In this document: in pieces, positions 1 through 8,466 of the stretch
How positions within the stretch are numbered: the first letter of the stretch is position 1
Layout: the number at the start of each line of letters is the position of its first letter
Source of the DNA: CAZAKZ01 sp964485695
Lineage (GTDB): Bacteria; Planctomycetota; JAFGQW01
Length of the DNA: 37,099 nt
Assembly: GCA_964485695.1 (NCBI GenBank)
Contig: CAZAKZ010000046.1
Coordinates: forward strand, 1 to 37,099
Direction: 5' to 3'
Translations under genes and position numbers: made by a program
Notes under the pieces: model-generated
What the model saw: only the letters and a program-made list of their open reading frames with translations
The model's database searches: none
Told to the model about the DNA's origin: nothing

Positions 1-279
1 AGCTCCTTCGGCAACGGCCCCATCCCCATCGACTCCCGGAAGCTCGCGCTCACGCCGGACGAACTCCTGGTCCTGAGTACGGGTGGTTTGGTGCCCACGA
101 TCTTCCAGGACTATGCAGGCCTCCTGGATTCCAAGGGTGAGGCCAAGGCCAAGCTGAACATTCCGAATGCCCCGGTCCTGAAGGGGATCCGGATCTACAC
201 GGCCTTCGTGACTCTCTCGGCCTCGGCGCCGTCCGGCGTGTCCAGTATAAGCAACTCGTTCATGTTCACCGTCTCGTGA
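1..279 (+). CDS. Secreted repeat-family protein, C-terminal part only (cut by window edge)
   Basis: The reading frame is open from the first base and ends at TGA 277-279, so this is the last 92 residues of a longer gene. The sequence is nearly the same as the C-terminal domain of the gene at 1721-2635, starting at the same SSFGNGPIPID segment and ending SNSFMFTVS, and it also matches the last ~90 residues of the - strand gene at 35957-36910. The 3' flank carries a hairpin like the one after 2635, which points to tandem duplication. The domain looks like a beta-rich secreted module. Its function is unknown to me. The N-terminal domain and signal peptide lie outside the window. Confidence 0.75.
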   Translation, partial: SSFGNGPIPIDSRKLALTPDELLVLSTGGLVPTIFQDYAGLLDSKGEAKAKLNIPNAPVLKGIRIYTAFVTLSASAPSGVSSISNSFMFTVS

Positions 280-295
280 GCATTCGAACCCGCGC

Positions 296-324
296 GCTCT
301 CCGCCGAGAACCCCGGCGGGGAGC
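296..324 (+). terminator. GC-rich hairpin after the truncated secreted-protein gene
   Basis: The 11-base arms GCTCTCCGCCG (296-306) and CGGCGGGGAGC (314-324) pair with one G-U, around a 7-nt loop, 16 nt after the stop codon. No T-run follows, so it is not a classical intrinsic terminator. It may stabilise the 3' end or stop transcription with a factor. A related hairpin sits at 2652-2680 after a paralogue. Confidence 0.45.
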
Positions 325-369
325 ACGGGCCGAAAATCGGGCAATTTCCCGGCCATACCGCGTTTATGT

Positions 370-398
370 TTGACCGGTTCCTCCCACCCTGATACGAT
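370..398 (+). promoter_or_regulatory. sigma70-type promoter for the secreted-protein gene at 576
   Basis: A -35 TTGACC (370-375) and -10 TACGAT (393-398) are separated by exactly 17 bp. TGA stands immediately before the -10, giving an extended -10 (TGATACGAT). The same arrangement is found at 1600-1628 and, reversed, at 37014-37042, each time before a member of the same secreted family, which strengthens the call. The expected leader here is long, about 170 nt. Confidence 0.6.
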
Positions 399-575
399 CC
401 AGATTCGAGAGACAACGCATCTGGACGATTTGCCGGCGTGGATTCCCGTACATCCATGCGGCCTTTCCACGGAGGTTTCCAGAAAGGAGACGCCTTCCCG
501 ATCCAACAGGTTCATAACGTCCATGCGGATATTTCTCAGGGTATTTTCATCAGGTTTTTTGTAAGGAAAGGAAAC

Positions 576-1475
576 ATGCGAAAAACAGCCCTCTTCATTG
601 TCATTCTCATCCTGGCGGGCGTGGCCACGGCGCAGACCATGATCCCGCTGCCCGCGTTCGCTCGCACCTACTCCTCCAGCATGACCCGCGGCTTCTTCTG
701 CCAGGTGCCAGCGGACATCACCGTGGTCGGCCTCCGGGTACCCAATGAGACGAACCATAACAATCAGAACGTGTGTATCTACAAGCATACCGCCGCGCCG
801 CTGAGATACCCCGGTACCACGCCTCTCACGCCGCTATTCTCCAAGTTCAACGAGCCGGCCGCCAACATCATTTCGTGCTCGGTGCCCTACACGACGGGTG
901 ATTATCTCATCGTCATAGGTGCCTGTGGAGATTCATCCCGGCTGCACAATTCCTACTCGGTGTCGACGGGTTTCGCGACCAAGATCGCTGGCTTGTCGAC
1001 GACGCTCCTTCGCTGCGGCATCCAGGCCAACATCATCACGGCCTCGACGCCCCATTCCGTCTGGAGCGAGCTGTCCACCGTCTGTCGCGTCGAGGTCTAC
1101 TACGTGATACCCTTCACCTGTGATGCTCCCGACAAGGCGGGAATCGGCACGGCTGCAAAGATCGACCTCAAGAACGGGCCGGCGACGGACTTCTTTCAGA
1201 TCGCCGCGTCCCTGGGCAACGCCACCACCATCCCCCTGGGGTCGTGCAGCATCAAGCTGGATGTGGATCCCGTATTCCTGACGTCAATCCTGGTCGGCCC
1301 GCCTGTCTTTACGGGCTACAGTGGCACCCTTGTGGGTGGTGCAGGCCAGGGCACGTTCAACATCCCCAACAATTCGGCCTTGGTCGGAATCAAGGTCTAT
1401 CACGCAGGGGTCTCCTACTCCGGGACTAGTGTGACCGACTGCACGAACACCGACGTCACTGAACTCACGACCTAA
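576..1475 (+). CDS. Secreted two-domain protein, paralogue of the gene at 1721
   Basis: This encodes 299 residues. I chose ATG 576 because it follows a purine-rich AAGGAAAGGAAAC site and gives a clean Sec signal peptide (MRKTALFIVILILAGVATA, cleavage probably before Q20). The N-terminal domain (about 20-180) is close to that of the 1721 gene, sharing LTRGF/MTRGF-, VGLRVP-, QNVC-, LIVIGACGD- and WSE-type blocks with conserved cysteines. The C-terminal domain (about 185-299) has the same general plan as the other paralogues but is much more divergent and cysteine-containing. The domain architecture resembles secreted families of Planctomycetota. Function unknown; an exported or surface structural protein is the most I would infer. 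It has its own promoter and a strong terminator, so it is probably monocistronic. Confidence 0.8.
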   Translation: MRKTALFIVILILAGVATAQTMIPLPAFARTYSSSMTRGFFCQVPADITVVGLRVPNETNHNNQNVCIYKHTAAPLRYPGTTPLTPLFSKFNEPAANIISCSVPYTTGDYLIVIGACGDSSRLHNSYSVSTGFATKIAGLSTTLLRCGIQANIITASTPHSVWSELSTVCRVEVYYVIPFTCDAPDKAGIGTAAKIDLKNGPATDFFQIAASLGNATTIPLGSCSIKLDVDPVFLTSILVGPPVFTGYSGTLVGGAGQGTFNIPNNSALVGIKVYHAGVSYSGTSVTDCTNTDVTELTT

Positions 1476-1503
1476 AGCAGCCCTCTGTATCTTCACAGAA
1501 CAT

Positions 1504-1540
1504 CCGGCCTGGTCCTGCTCGGGACCAGGCCGGTCTTTTC
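1504..1540 (+). terminator. Rho-independent terminator after the secreted-protein gene
   Basis: A perfect 12-bp stem, CCGGCCTGGTCC (1504-1515) with GGACCAGGCCGG (1522-1533), closes a 6-nt loop and is followed by TCTTTTC. It lies 29 nt after the stop of the 576 gene. This is a textbook intrinsic terminator. Confidence 0.88.
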
Positions 1541-1599
1541 TGGTCGACTCCTGTTTAACGACCACCCTTACCTGAGGTCGCTCGATGCTGACCGGCCCG

Positions 1600-1628
1600 T
1601 TGACCGGCGCTTCGCAATCTGATACGAT
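1600..1628 (+). promoter_or_regulatory. sigma70-type promoter for the secreted-protein gene at 1721
   Basis: TTGACC (1600-1605), 17 bp, then TACGAT (1623-1628) preceded by TGA. The -35, spacing and extended -10 equal those before the paralogue at 576. The predicted leader is about 85 nt. Confidence 0.6.
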
Positions 1629-1720
1629 TCTAGTGAATAGTGAAGCAGCCCGGAAGCAGGACGAGGTGTCGCCGTCTCGTGGGCTGTCTTCTTGAGGGAA
1701 TGCTTCTCGAGGACAATTGC

Positions 1721-2635
1721 ATGCGAAAAGCCACCGTCTGTATCGTCATTCTCCTCCTTGCGGGCCTTGCCACGGCCCAGAACGTGATCAAGATCCCCGC
1801 GTTCAACCGCACCTTTTCCACCGCTTCCCTGACCCGCGGTTTCTACTGCCAGGCCCCGATCGACTTCACAGTGATCGGGCTGCGGGTGCCGGACGAGGCC
1901 AAACACGGCAAGCAGAACGTGTGCCTCTACACGCATACTTCAGCGCCGCCGGCCTGGGCCCAGACCGTGCCCCTGACGCCGGTGTTCAAGAAGTTCGGCG
2001 AGCCGAGCGCCAACGTCATTCCCTGCGCGGTCAACTACAAGAAGGGGGAGTGGCTGATCGTCATCGGCGCCTGCGGCGACGCGTCCCGGATGCACAACTC
2101 CTACGGGCCGACCGGGTGTTTCCAGAGCACCATCCTGGGCCAGGCGACCACGCTGTGCCGCTGCGGCATCCAGCAGAACATCATCACGGCGCCGACACCC
2201 CATCCGGTGTGGAGCGAGAATGCATTTGAAGTCTGCCGCGTCGAGGTCTACGTGGCGTCGGCCATCCTGATCGGCTCGGGCTCCGGCGCCCCGGGCACCT
2301 CCATCGACTTCACGCTGAAGTCGGCCGCCGATCCCGGGCTTCCCTACCAGATGGGCAGCTCCTTCGGCAACGGCCCCATCCCCATCGACACCCGGAAGCT
2401 GGAGCTCTCGCCGGACGATCTCCTGGTCCTGAGCACCACCGGTGCCGTGCCTTCGATCTTCAAGGACTACGCCGGCCTCCTGGACGTAAAGGGCGAGGCC
2501 AAGGCCAAGCTCAACATCCCGAATATCCCGGCATTGAAGGGTGTTCGGATCTACACCGCCTTCGTGACCCTCAAGGCCACGGCGCCGTCGGGCGTGTCCG
2601 CCGTCAGCAACTCGTTCATGTTCACCGTCACGTGA
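1721..2635 (+). CDS. Secreted two-domain protein
   Basis: This encodes 304 residues. ATG 1721 is preferred over upstream in-frame starts because a GAGGA site lies just before it and the protein then opens with a signal peptide (MRKATVCIVILLLAGLATA). The N-terminal domain (about 20-185) matches the 576 paralogue; a GSGSGAPGTSIDF linker then leads into the C-terminal domain (about 195-304), which matches the truncated gene at 1-279 and the gene at 35957-36910. The family therefore looks modular, with two kinds of N-domain on one kind of C-domain. No catalytic motif was recognised. Likely exported through Sec to the periplasm or surface. Function unknown. Confidence 0.82.
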   Translation: MRKATVCIVILLLAGLATAQNVIKIPAFNRTFSTASLTRGFYCQAPIDFTVIGLRVPDEAKHGKQNVCLYTHTSAPPAWAQTVPLTPVFKKFGEPSANVIPCAVNYKKGEWLIVIGACGDASRMHNSYGPTGCFQSTILGQATTLCRCGIQQNIITAPTPHPVWSENAFEVCRVEVYVASAILIGSGSGAPGTSIDFTLKSAADPGLPYQMGSSFGNGPIPIDTRKLELSPDDLLVLSTTGAVPSIFKDYAGLLDVKGEAKAKLNIPNIPALKGVRIYTAFVTLKATAPSGVSAVSNSFMFTVT

Positions 2636-2651
2636 GCCTATGAGCCCGCGC

Positions 2652-2680
2652 GCTCCCCGCCGAGAACCTCGGTGGGGAGC
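2652..2680 (+). terminator. GC-rich hairpin after the 1721 gene
   Basis: GCTCCCCGCCGAG pairs with the complementary segment ending GTGGGGAGC (one G-U) 16 nt after the stop codon. It is the counterpart of the hairpin at 296-324, and the flanks are also similar, so this 3' region was duplicated with the gene. There is no T-run. It would also face the end of cydB from the other side. Confidence 0.45.
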
Positions 2681-2717
2681 CCCGGTATCGCAGGGTGAAA
2701 GCGGCCCTGGCCCTCTC

Positions 2718-3758
2718 TCAATATCCTTCCTCTTCCAGCCTCACCTTCCCGGCGAACTTCCGGTATGTGTAGAAGAAGTAGAAGCCCACCAGTACCATGC
2801 CGGGAATCCACCATTTCAGAGCGGTGGTCAGGGCATACGACGACGTGGCGGCGTTCTCGACGGTCAGGCTGTTGGCCGGATCGGTGACGGCGGGCAGCAC
2901 CATGGGGTAGAGGCTCAGGACGGCTGTGAGCAGCATCGAGATGATGAAGAGGCAAGAGAAGAGAAATGCGCTGCGGTCGTTCGCCTTGCCATGGGCAACC
3001 CGGATCCCGAAGAGGCCGATGAGGGCCAGGGCGGGGAAGAGGAAGATCCAGGGCTCGGCCATGACCCGGTCCGGAATGTGCGGCTGCACTCGAAAGGAGA
3101 AGAAGGAGACGGCTACCGCGAGAAGTAGCATTCCCCACCAGGCCCCTTTTCCGAGGTTCCGGGCCCGGGCCTGGAGGTCTCCCTCGGTCTTCAGGGCGAT
3201 CCAGGCGGCGCCGTGCACCGTCAGCGTGAACAGGGCGGTCAGGCCCGTGAGCACGGTGTACCAGTCCAGGATGCCGGTATTCCCCTCGGGCAGGAAGCTC
3301 GTCCACAGGGGTTCGAAGAACCGGGCCGATTCATCCAGGGGCACCCCGCGCACCACGTTCCCGAGTGCCGCCCCGAAGAAGATGATGAGCAGGGTGCTGG
3401 CGCAGGCGAAGATCACGTCCCAGAAGGGAATCCAGGCCCGGCTGTTCACGTGGTTGCGGAACTCGATGGCGATGGCTCTCAGGATGAGGAGCCAGAGCAC
3501 CACCATGAGCGGCAGGTAGAAGCCGCTGAAGCCGGCTGCGTACAGGGTCGGGAAGGCGAGGTAGAGCACTCCGCCTCCGGCCAGGAGCCAGACCTCGTTG
3601 CCGTCCCATACCGGGCCCACGGTTCGTAGCACTATCCGCCGCTCCTCCTCTGTGCGGGCTGCGAAGAGGTGAAGGACGCCGGCACCAAGGTCAAAACCGT
3701 CGAGGACGAAATACATCGCGATCATGAAGGCGACGAGGCAGAACCAGAGGGTTTCCAT
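2718..3758 (-). CDS. cydB: Cytochrome bd quinol oxidase subunit II
   Basis: A 346-residue inner-membrane protein with about eight or nine hydrophobic helices. It carries the family hallmarks DGFDLGAG (20-27) near the N-terminus and GPVWDGNEVWLLAGGG after the first loop. CydB partners CydA in the terminal oxidase that oxidises quinol and reduces oxygen to water without pumping protons, typically with high oxygen affinity. The gene starts 9 nt after the end of cydA on the same strand, so the two are co-transcribed. No short CydX-type partner was recognised downstream. Its presence suggests the host meets low oxygen or uses the oxidase for oxygen protection. Confidence 0.96.
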   Translation of the reverse strand: METLWFCLVAFMIAMYFVLDGFDLGAGVLHLFAARTEEERRIVLRTVGPVWDGNEVWLLAGGGVLYLAFPTLYAAGFSGFYLPLMVVLWLLILRAIAIEFRNHVNSRAWIPFWDVIFACASTLLIIFFGAALGNVVRGVPLDESARFFEPLWTSFLPEGNTGILDWYTVLTGLTALFTLTVHGAAWIALKTEGDLQARARNLGKGAWWGMLLLAVAVSFFSFRVQPHIPDRVMAEPWIFLFPALALIGLFGIRVAHGKANDRSAFLFSCLFIISMLLTAVLSLYPMVLPAVTDPANSLTVENAATSSYALTTALKWWIPGMVLVGFYFFYTYRKFAGKVRLEEEGY

Positions 3759-3767
3759 GGCTTTCCT

Positions 3768-5141
3768 CTATGAATGACCTTCAGAAGAACCGGCAGGTGC
3801 GCGGCCGGCCGGTTCGGGTCCGTGCTGGATTTCTCGCAGCACCAGAAAGAGAAACAGAATGCTCAGGACAGTGTAGATCCCCATGAATCCGATGAGGGAG
3901 AAGAGAGCATTCCCCTCCGAAACCACCTTGCTGTAGCCTTCCGACGTGCGCATGAGACCGTAGATCACCCAGGGCTGGCGGCCCAGCTCGGCCGTCATCC
4001 ACCCCGTGGTGTTGGCGATGTAAGGGAACGGGAGCAAGAGCATCAGCACCCACAGCATCCCCCGCATCCGGAAGAGCCTGCCGCCCCGGAGCAGGAGCGT
4101 TGCGATGCCCAGCACACCGATGAAGATCGTGCCGAGGCCCACCATGATATGGTACGAATAGTAAAGAAGCGGAACGTTGTCGGGCCAGTTCTCGCGGGGG
4201 AAATCCTTCAGCCCCTTCACCTCGGCGTTCCATGAAAAGTAGGTGAGGAAGCTGAGCATCCTGGGCACCTGGATCGGATTGTCCAGGCGGAGCTTCTCCA
4301 TGTCTGGCTGTCCGACGAGGACCAGGCCGGCACCCGCCTCCGTGTCGAACACGCCCTCCATGCCGGCGAAGGTCTCGGGCTGATGCTTGGCCACCATCTT
4401 CGCCTGGTGGTCGCCGGCGGGGAAGGCGACGAGGAACGCCGCGGCGACGCCGATGCCCACGCCGAGTCGCAGGAAGGTCCGGCCGTAGGTCTCGTGCTTG
4501 CCGGTGATGAGATAGAAGGCGCCGATGGAGGCCATCACGATGGACGCCGTCAGGACCGAACCGAGGAGGGTGTGGACATACTGCCAGAAGATCCATGGAT
4601 TCAGGAGGAGGGCCGAGAAGCTGGCCAGCTGGATCGTGCCGTCCGGTGCGAGGGTGTATCCCACCGGGTGCTGCATCCAGGCGTTGGTGGCGATGATGAA
4701 ATAGGCGGAGAGCCACGAGCCGAGGAAAACCAGGAAGGCGGCCACCCAGTGGCCGCGCGGGCCGAGCAGCCGCTCGCCGAAGAGGAAGAGACCCAGGAAG
4801 GTGGATTCCAGGAAGAACGCGAACGTCCCCTCCATGGCCAGGGTCTGGCCGATGACACCGCCCGCGGCCTCGGAAAAGTCCGCCCAGTTGGTTCCGAACT
4901 GGAACTCCATGGGTATCCCGGTGACGACCCCCATGGCGAAGTTGATGCCGAAGATCTTCCCCCAGAACCGGGCCGCCTTATGCAGGTTCTCGTCTCCTCT
5001 CTTGAGGGCTGCCGTCTTCAGAATGACGATGAGCAGGGCGAGGCCCATGGTGAGCTGAGGAAACAGGTAGTGATACGTCACGGTGAAGGCGAAATGAAAC
5101 CGGTGGATGAACTCCGCGGATGCCAGGATTGACGAGACCAT
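3768..5141 (-). CDS. cydA: Cytochrome bd quinol oxidase subunit I
   Basis: A 457-residue membrane protein, first gene of the cydAB pair. Family knowledge lets the haem ligands be placed: His24 (in TYHYLF) as the high-spin haem ligand, and His190 (in QYVHTLLG) and Met333 (in YHIMVGLG) for haem b558. GWMTAELGRQPW, typical of CydA, is near the C-terminus. Acidic residues in AMEG (104) and FLEST (112) match the proton-path glutamates. The periplasmic Q-loop is the short form (HQPETFAGMEG follows the conserved KMVAK segment). It oxidises quinol on the periplasmic side and passes electrons to the di-haem oxygen site. The promoter should lie in 5142-5351; I could not fix it. Confidence 0.96.
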   Translation of the reverse strand: MVSSILASAEFIHRFHFAFTVTYHYLFPQLTMGLALLIVILKTAALKRGDENLHKAARFWGKIFGINFAMGVVTGIPMEFQFGTNWADFSEAAGGVIGQTLAMEGTFAFFLESTFLGLFLFGERLLGPRGHWVAAFLVFLGSWLSAYFIIATNAWMQHPVGYTLAPDGTIQLASFSALLLNPWIFWQYVHTLLGSVLTASIVMASIGAFYLITGKHETYGRTFLRLGVGIGVAAAFLVAFPAGDHQAKMVAKHQPETFAGMEGVFDTEAGAGLVLVGQPDMEKLRLDNPIQVPRMLSFLTYFSWNAEVKGLKDFPRENWPDNVPLLYYSYHIMVGLGTIFIGVLGIATLLLRGGRLFRMRGMLWVLMLLLPFPYIANTTGWMTAELGRQPWVIYGLMRTSEGYSKVVSEGNALFSLIGFMGIYTVLSILFLFLVLREIQHGPEPAGRAPAGSSEGHS

Positions 5142-5351
5142 GGGATGGATGATCCTGCCTGTTAGAGTGTGTTACGGAATCTGGCCATGTACGCACACGC
5201 TTCGATCAAGGAATAAGGCTAGTTTCTACGTGGAACGTAATCAAGTGGGAATTACTGTAAAATACCATCGAAAGAGCAGTACAGATCCACGGCGGCCAGG
5301 AGGCTTCCCTTCCCTGACGGCGGGTGATATAAATTTGGCCGGACGTCCTGA

Positions 5352-6191
5352 TTGTGGATCAATACAGTGGATGCAGACACCCGGTCTTCCAGTCTTTCAG
5401 GAGACACGCCAGTGCCTTTGAGCGAATTGCTCAGGTCCTGTATGATGGCCGGGGCCCGGAAGCGGACCCTCCGCCAGGCCGTCGCGGGTGCGCGGTTCTG
5501 TGCCGTGGTGCTGGACGACGGCGGCACGGGCGTCGCCAACATCTCTCCGGTGGGGTGCGGGAAGCCAGGCCCCGAGGCCCTGAAGCGGCTGCCGGAACCC
5601 GGCACGCCGGCCGGGGACGTTCTGGCGGCTCTGGGGGATCCCGGAATGTCAGCTGCCGGCCTGGCCACGGCCAATGCCCTGGCCAACCGGTCCTGTCGGG
5701 ACGACGGGCCGTGGGATGAGGCGCGGATCGGAGGCGACCTGCTGGATGTTCTCGACCTGCGGCCGGAAGACCACGTGGGCATGGTGGGGCATTTCTGCCC
5801 CCTGGAAGCGCCGATCCGCCGGCGGGTGAAGCGCCTCAGCATCTTCGAGAGAGGGCCGCGGCTGACCCCCGGCCTCCTCCCGGAGGATCGCGCTCCCGAG
5901 GTGCTGCCGGACTGCTCCGTCGCCGTCATCACCGCCACAACCCTGATCAACGGCACGTGTGACGCGCTCCTGGAGGCGGCCGCGTCCTGCCGCGAGACGG
6001 TGCTGCTCGGCCCCTCCACGCCGCTGGTCCCGGATGTCTTTCAGTCCGCGGCCGGCCGGGTCACCCTGCTCGCCGGAATGGTGGTGACGGATTCCGGGGC
6101 ACTGCTGCCGGTCGTCGCCGGGGGCGGCGGCACCCGGGACTTCAGGGGCTGCACGGCCAAGGTGAACGTACGGGTGCGTCCGGGTCGTTGA
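5352..6191 (+). CDS. DUF364/DUF4213-type putative heavy-metal chelation protein
   Basis: 279 residues if it begins at TTG 5352; GTG 5367 is an equally possible start and neither has a clear ribosome site. The N-terminal part (ARFCAVVLDDGGTGVANIS) fits the DUF4213 enolase-N-like domain, and the C-terminal half (LRPEDHVGMVGHFCP, then ATTLINGTCDALL and LLGPSTPLVPDVF) fits the Rossmann-like DUF364 domain. Family members are annotated as putative heavy-metal chelation proteins and often sit near metal transport or nitrogenase-like genes. No partner operon is visible here: cydA diverges upstream and 470 nt of non-coding DNA follows. Soluble and cytoplasmic, without signal peptide. The exact function is not established. 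Confidence 0.72.
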   Translation: MWINTVDADTRSSSLSGDTPVPLSELLRSCMMAGARKRTLRQAVAGARFCAVVLDDGGTGVANISPVGCGKPGPEALKRLPEPGTPAGDVLAALGDPGMSAAGLATANALANRSCRDDGPWDEARIGGDLLDVLDLRPEDHVGMVGHFCPLEAPIRRRVKRLSIFERGPRLTPGLLPEDRAPEVLPDCSVAVITATTLINGTCDALLEAAASCRETVLLGPSTPLVPDVFQSAAGRVTLLAGMVVTDSGALLPVVAGGGGTRDFRGCTAKVNVRVRPGR

Positions 6192-6661
6192 ATATCGGCT
6201 GCGGATTCATCCGGGTCCGAGACCGAGAATCTAAGGGTTCGTGCAAGAAAAATTTGACAGAGCAGAGTGAGTGAAACCGGAGGCATAGGAATAGTACAGG
6301 CCGTCCCTCCCTTCGCATGTCTCGTTGAACACACAAAGGGGAGAGTGGCGGCCATCTTTCATCTGACCCACATAACTCCTTAGTTTATAATATGTTGTGA
6401 TCTTGGCCTGGAAACGCGCTACTCGTGGGGTTCGGGTGCACCGGTCAACTTGAATAGATTACCAAATAAATCAACAATATAATTGACCATGCAGGTAATC
6501 AATTGTAGGGTTGCACACGATTGGCCTGCACGCAGGCGCTTGTCGGCGGTCGAGTGCACCTCTGCCAGGCTCGAGGAGGTGACAAGCTCTGAAAAAACAC
6601 GGCAGCCCGATCTTGTTGGATTTTGTTGGAAGGCGCCGGGCCCACCCGGCAAGGTGAGATT
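6192..6661. other. 470-nt intergenic region
   Basis: No convincing gene is seen. The stretch 6361-6500 is clearly more AT-rich than the surroundings. It holds a candidate promoter (6363-6391), interleaved inverted repeats GGTCAA/TTGACC (6443-6448, 6483-6488) and GATTACC/GGTAATC (6457-6463, 6494-6500), and a short stem GCCTGC-AC-GCAGGC (6524-6537). These look like an operator zone for the secreted-protein gene at 6662. Confidence 0.4.
6363..6391 (+). promoter_or_regulatory. Candidate sigma70 promoter upstream of the 6662 gene
   Basis: CTGACC (6363-6368), 17 bp, and a perfect TATAAT (6386-6391). This is the only consensus -10 in the AT-rich gap. It would give a leader of about 260 nt, which is long, so a second start nearer the gene is possible. 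Confidence 0.4.
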
Positions 6662-7858
6662 ATGAGTACACGTGTATCCAGTAAGATGCCAGCGGTCTTG
6701 ATCCCCCTCCTGTTGATACCCATCGGGATCGGCAGCGCTCTGACTCCGGCGTTTTCGCAGGAAGAGGTGGTTGAGGTCGACCCCGAATCCTACTCGAAAA
6801 GCCGGGAGGTGAAACTCGAAGGACCGGACCGGAACTTCTTCTCCACGATCCGTGCAAAGGATCTGCCTGAGAAGACCAGGAATGATGGTAAGGCGTGTAA
6901 ACTACAGTTCAAGTTCAAGCCGGGACAGAGGGATTTCTATCTTGTCGTCACGGAGGGGGAGGCGGTCGCGGAGACCCCGATGGGAAAGAATGTCGTGCGG
7001 CACCGGATGGAGGTTCTGCTGAGTTACGAGGTCGAATCGATGCATGACGGCTCGGCCACCATTCGCCAGAAGGTGCGGGACTTCTACGTCACGGGGCGCA
7101 GGCCGCTGCTTTCGGCGGGGGGAGGAAAGGCCCGGAACCTCCTCATCCGGAAACGCATGTTGGGCGACCAGATCAAGGTCTGGTCCGGGGGCAAGCTGAT
7201 CGCCGATAGCACGGGATTCGCAGTGAATCCGGAAGCTGCCGGGATCGTGAAACATCTGACGAGCGAAATCCTCCGGATGACGGGTGATATAAAGTTCGAA
7301 ATGGATCCACGCGGCGCCACGAAGATTCATGAGGGGCCGGATGAGTTCGTCGCGCTGTTCCGGTTTGATTTCGGCTCTCCCTTCGGTGTTGTACTTCCGG
7401 AGAAGCTCATCAAGCCTGGAGTCGAGTTCTCCCGGGAGGAGAAGAGCCCCCTGACCGAGATCATCGTCTCCGGAAAATGTGGAGACCACCTCCAGACGGC
7501 TCCAGTGGGAAAAAGGACGGAATACCGCTATCTCGGTATGGCGAAGGTCGGCAAGTACGACTGTGCGGTATTCAAGATCAGCCAGGACCAGACGTACCGA
7601 AACCTGGACAGCCACCGGAAGACCCCTTACGGAGTGATGAAGGTCATCATCGAGTCCGTGCATATCCGACGAGACCGAAAGGTCTACTTTTGCCCGTCCG
7701 AAGGGAAGCTCGTCGCCTACGATGCTTGCCATGAAACGGAAGCCGATTTTGCGGTCAAGACGCCGCTGGGAGGGAAATCGTTCAAGACGAAGGGGTCAAA
7801 GACCTGGACCATGATGCTGCATGACGGAGTGACCATCATGAAATCCCAAAATCCTTGA
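6662..7858 (+). CDS. Secreted protein of unknown function
   Basis: 398 residues starting at ATG 6662, behind GGTGAG at 6653-6658; upstream in-frame codons lack a ribosome site. The N-terminus has a positively charged stretch, a hydrophobic core (VLIPLLLIPIGIGSAL) and an AFSQ junction, typical of a Sec signal peptide with cleavage near residue 34. The mature part is mostly beta-type and hydrophilic, without repeats, membrane helices or recognisable active-site motif. A few cysteines (KACKL, SGKCGD, YDCAV, YFCPS, YDACH) could form disulfides. It resembles secreted proteins of unknown function from Planctomycetota in general style, but I cannot name a family. It appears to be monocistronic. Confidence 0.7.
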   Translation: MSTRVSSKMPAVLIPLLLIPIGIGSALTPAFSQEEVVEVDPESYSKSREVKLEGPDRNFFSTIRAKDLPEKTRNDGKACKLQFKFKPGQRDFYLVVTEGEAVAETPMGKNVVRHRMEVLLSYEVESMHDGSATIRQKVRDFYVTGRRPLLSAGGGKARNLLIRKRMLGDQIKVWSGGKLIADSTGFAVNPEAAGIVKHLTSEILRMTGDIKFEMDPRGATKIHEGPDEFVALFRFDFGSPFGVVLPEKLIKPGVEFSREEKSPLTEIIVSGKCGDHLQTAPVGKRTEYRYLGMAKVGKYDCAVFKISQDQTYRNLDSHRKTPYGVMKVIIESVHIRRDRKVYFCPSEGKLVAYDACHETEADFAVKTPLGGKSFKTKGSKTWTMMLHDGVTIMKSQNP

Positions 7859-7959
7859 TCAGCCGTTGGATTTGCCCGGTCTGTGCAAAACAACGCGGCG
7901 GTAAATCAGTAAATGCAGATGGAACCATCGCTTGGGGATCCGAGAGGTTGGTGGTGCTA

Positions 7960-8466
7960 TTACGTATTCTTGCGTTTCCCCGAGCTCTTTCGTCTGGAAT
8001 TACGCTTGCGCCCGGGGCAGGCCTGGTGAATCTGAGACTCGTACGAGGGTAGCTGATTGACCGTCACCGTCCGAAGCCGTTCCTCGATCAGATTTCGAAT
8101 ATCCCGCCACATGCCGTGGACCGGACAGGCGTCCTTGGATGCCTCGCCGTCATGGCTCAGCAAACATCCGACCTTCCAGTTCTCTCCTTCCACCGCAAGA
8201 ATGACATCAAGGATGTTGATCTGCGAAGGATCCAGAGCCAGCTTGACCCCCCCCTTGTATCCACGTTTCGACTCGATCAAGCCTGCCCGCTGAAGATAGT
8301 GGAGAATTTTCGACAGGAATGGCTTCGGCGCCCCGATTTTCTCGGAGATTTCTCTGACCAGTATGAGCTCGCCGGATGACATGGCGAGAAAGGAGAGCGC
8401 ACGAAGTGCCGTGGCGATCGACTGTGGCAGTGCGGGCCAGAATGGCCTCTTGCCTTGTTCTTTCAT
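7960..8466 (-). CDS. Rrf2-family transcriptional regulator
   Basis: 168 residues. The N-terminal winged helix fits Rrf2 (ATALRALSFLAM, VREISEKIGAPKPFLSKILHYLQRAGLIESKRGYKGGVKLA). Helices for DNA contact lie at about 36-60 and the wing glycine motif at 66-73. The sensory part keeps Cys101 and Cys114 (CPVH), while the third cysteine of Fe-S-binding members such as IscR or NsrR is not at the usual spacing; C149 lies in the Arg/Lys-rich C-terminal tail, so cluster binding is uncertain. It lies alone between two + strand transcription units, and a short dyad CTGAT/ATCAG overlaps its start, which could be an autoregulatory site. The target is unknown; cydAB or the adjacent export operon are candidates by position only. 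Confidence 0.85.
   Translation of the reverse strand: MKEQGKRPFWPALPQSIATALRALSFLAMSSGELILVREISEKIGAPKPFLSKILHYLQRAGLIESKRGYKGGVKLALDPSQINILDVILAVEGENWKVGCLLSHDGEASKDACPVHGMWRDIRNLIEERLRTVTVNQLPSYESQIHQACPGRKRNSRRKSSGKRKNT

Noticed and set aside
5107..5130. Similarity to the MITE arm (GTGGATGAACTCCGCGG) inside cydA
   Set aside because: It encodes the conserved cydA N-terminus (SAEFIHR), so the likeness is chance.
6419..6652. 77-codon - strand frame in the gap
   Set aside because: No ribosome site, no recognisable product, and it lies across the AT-rich promoter zone.
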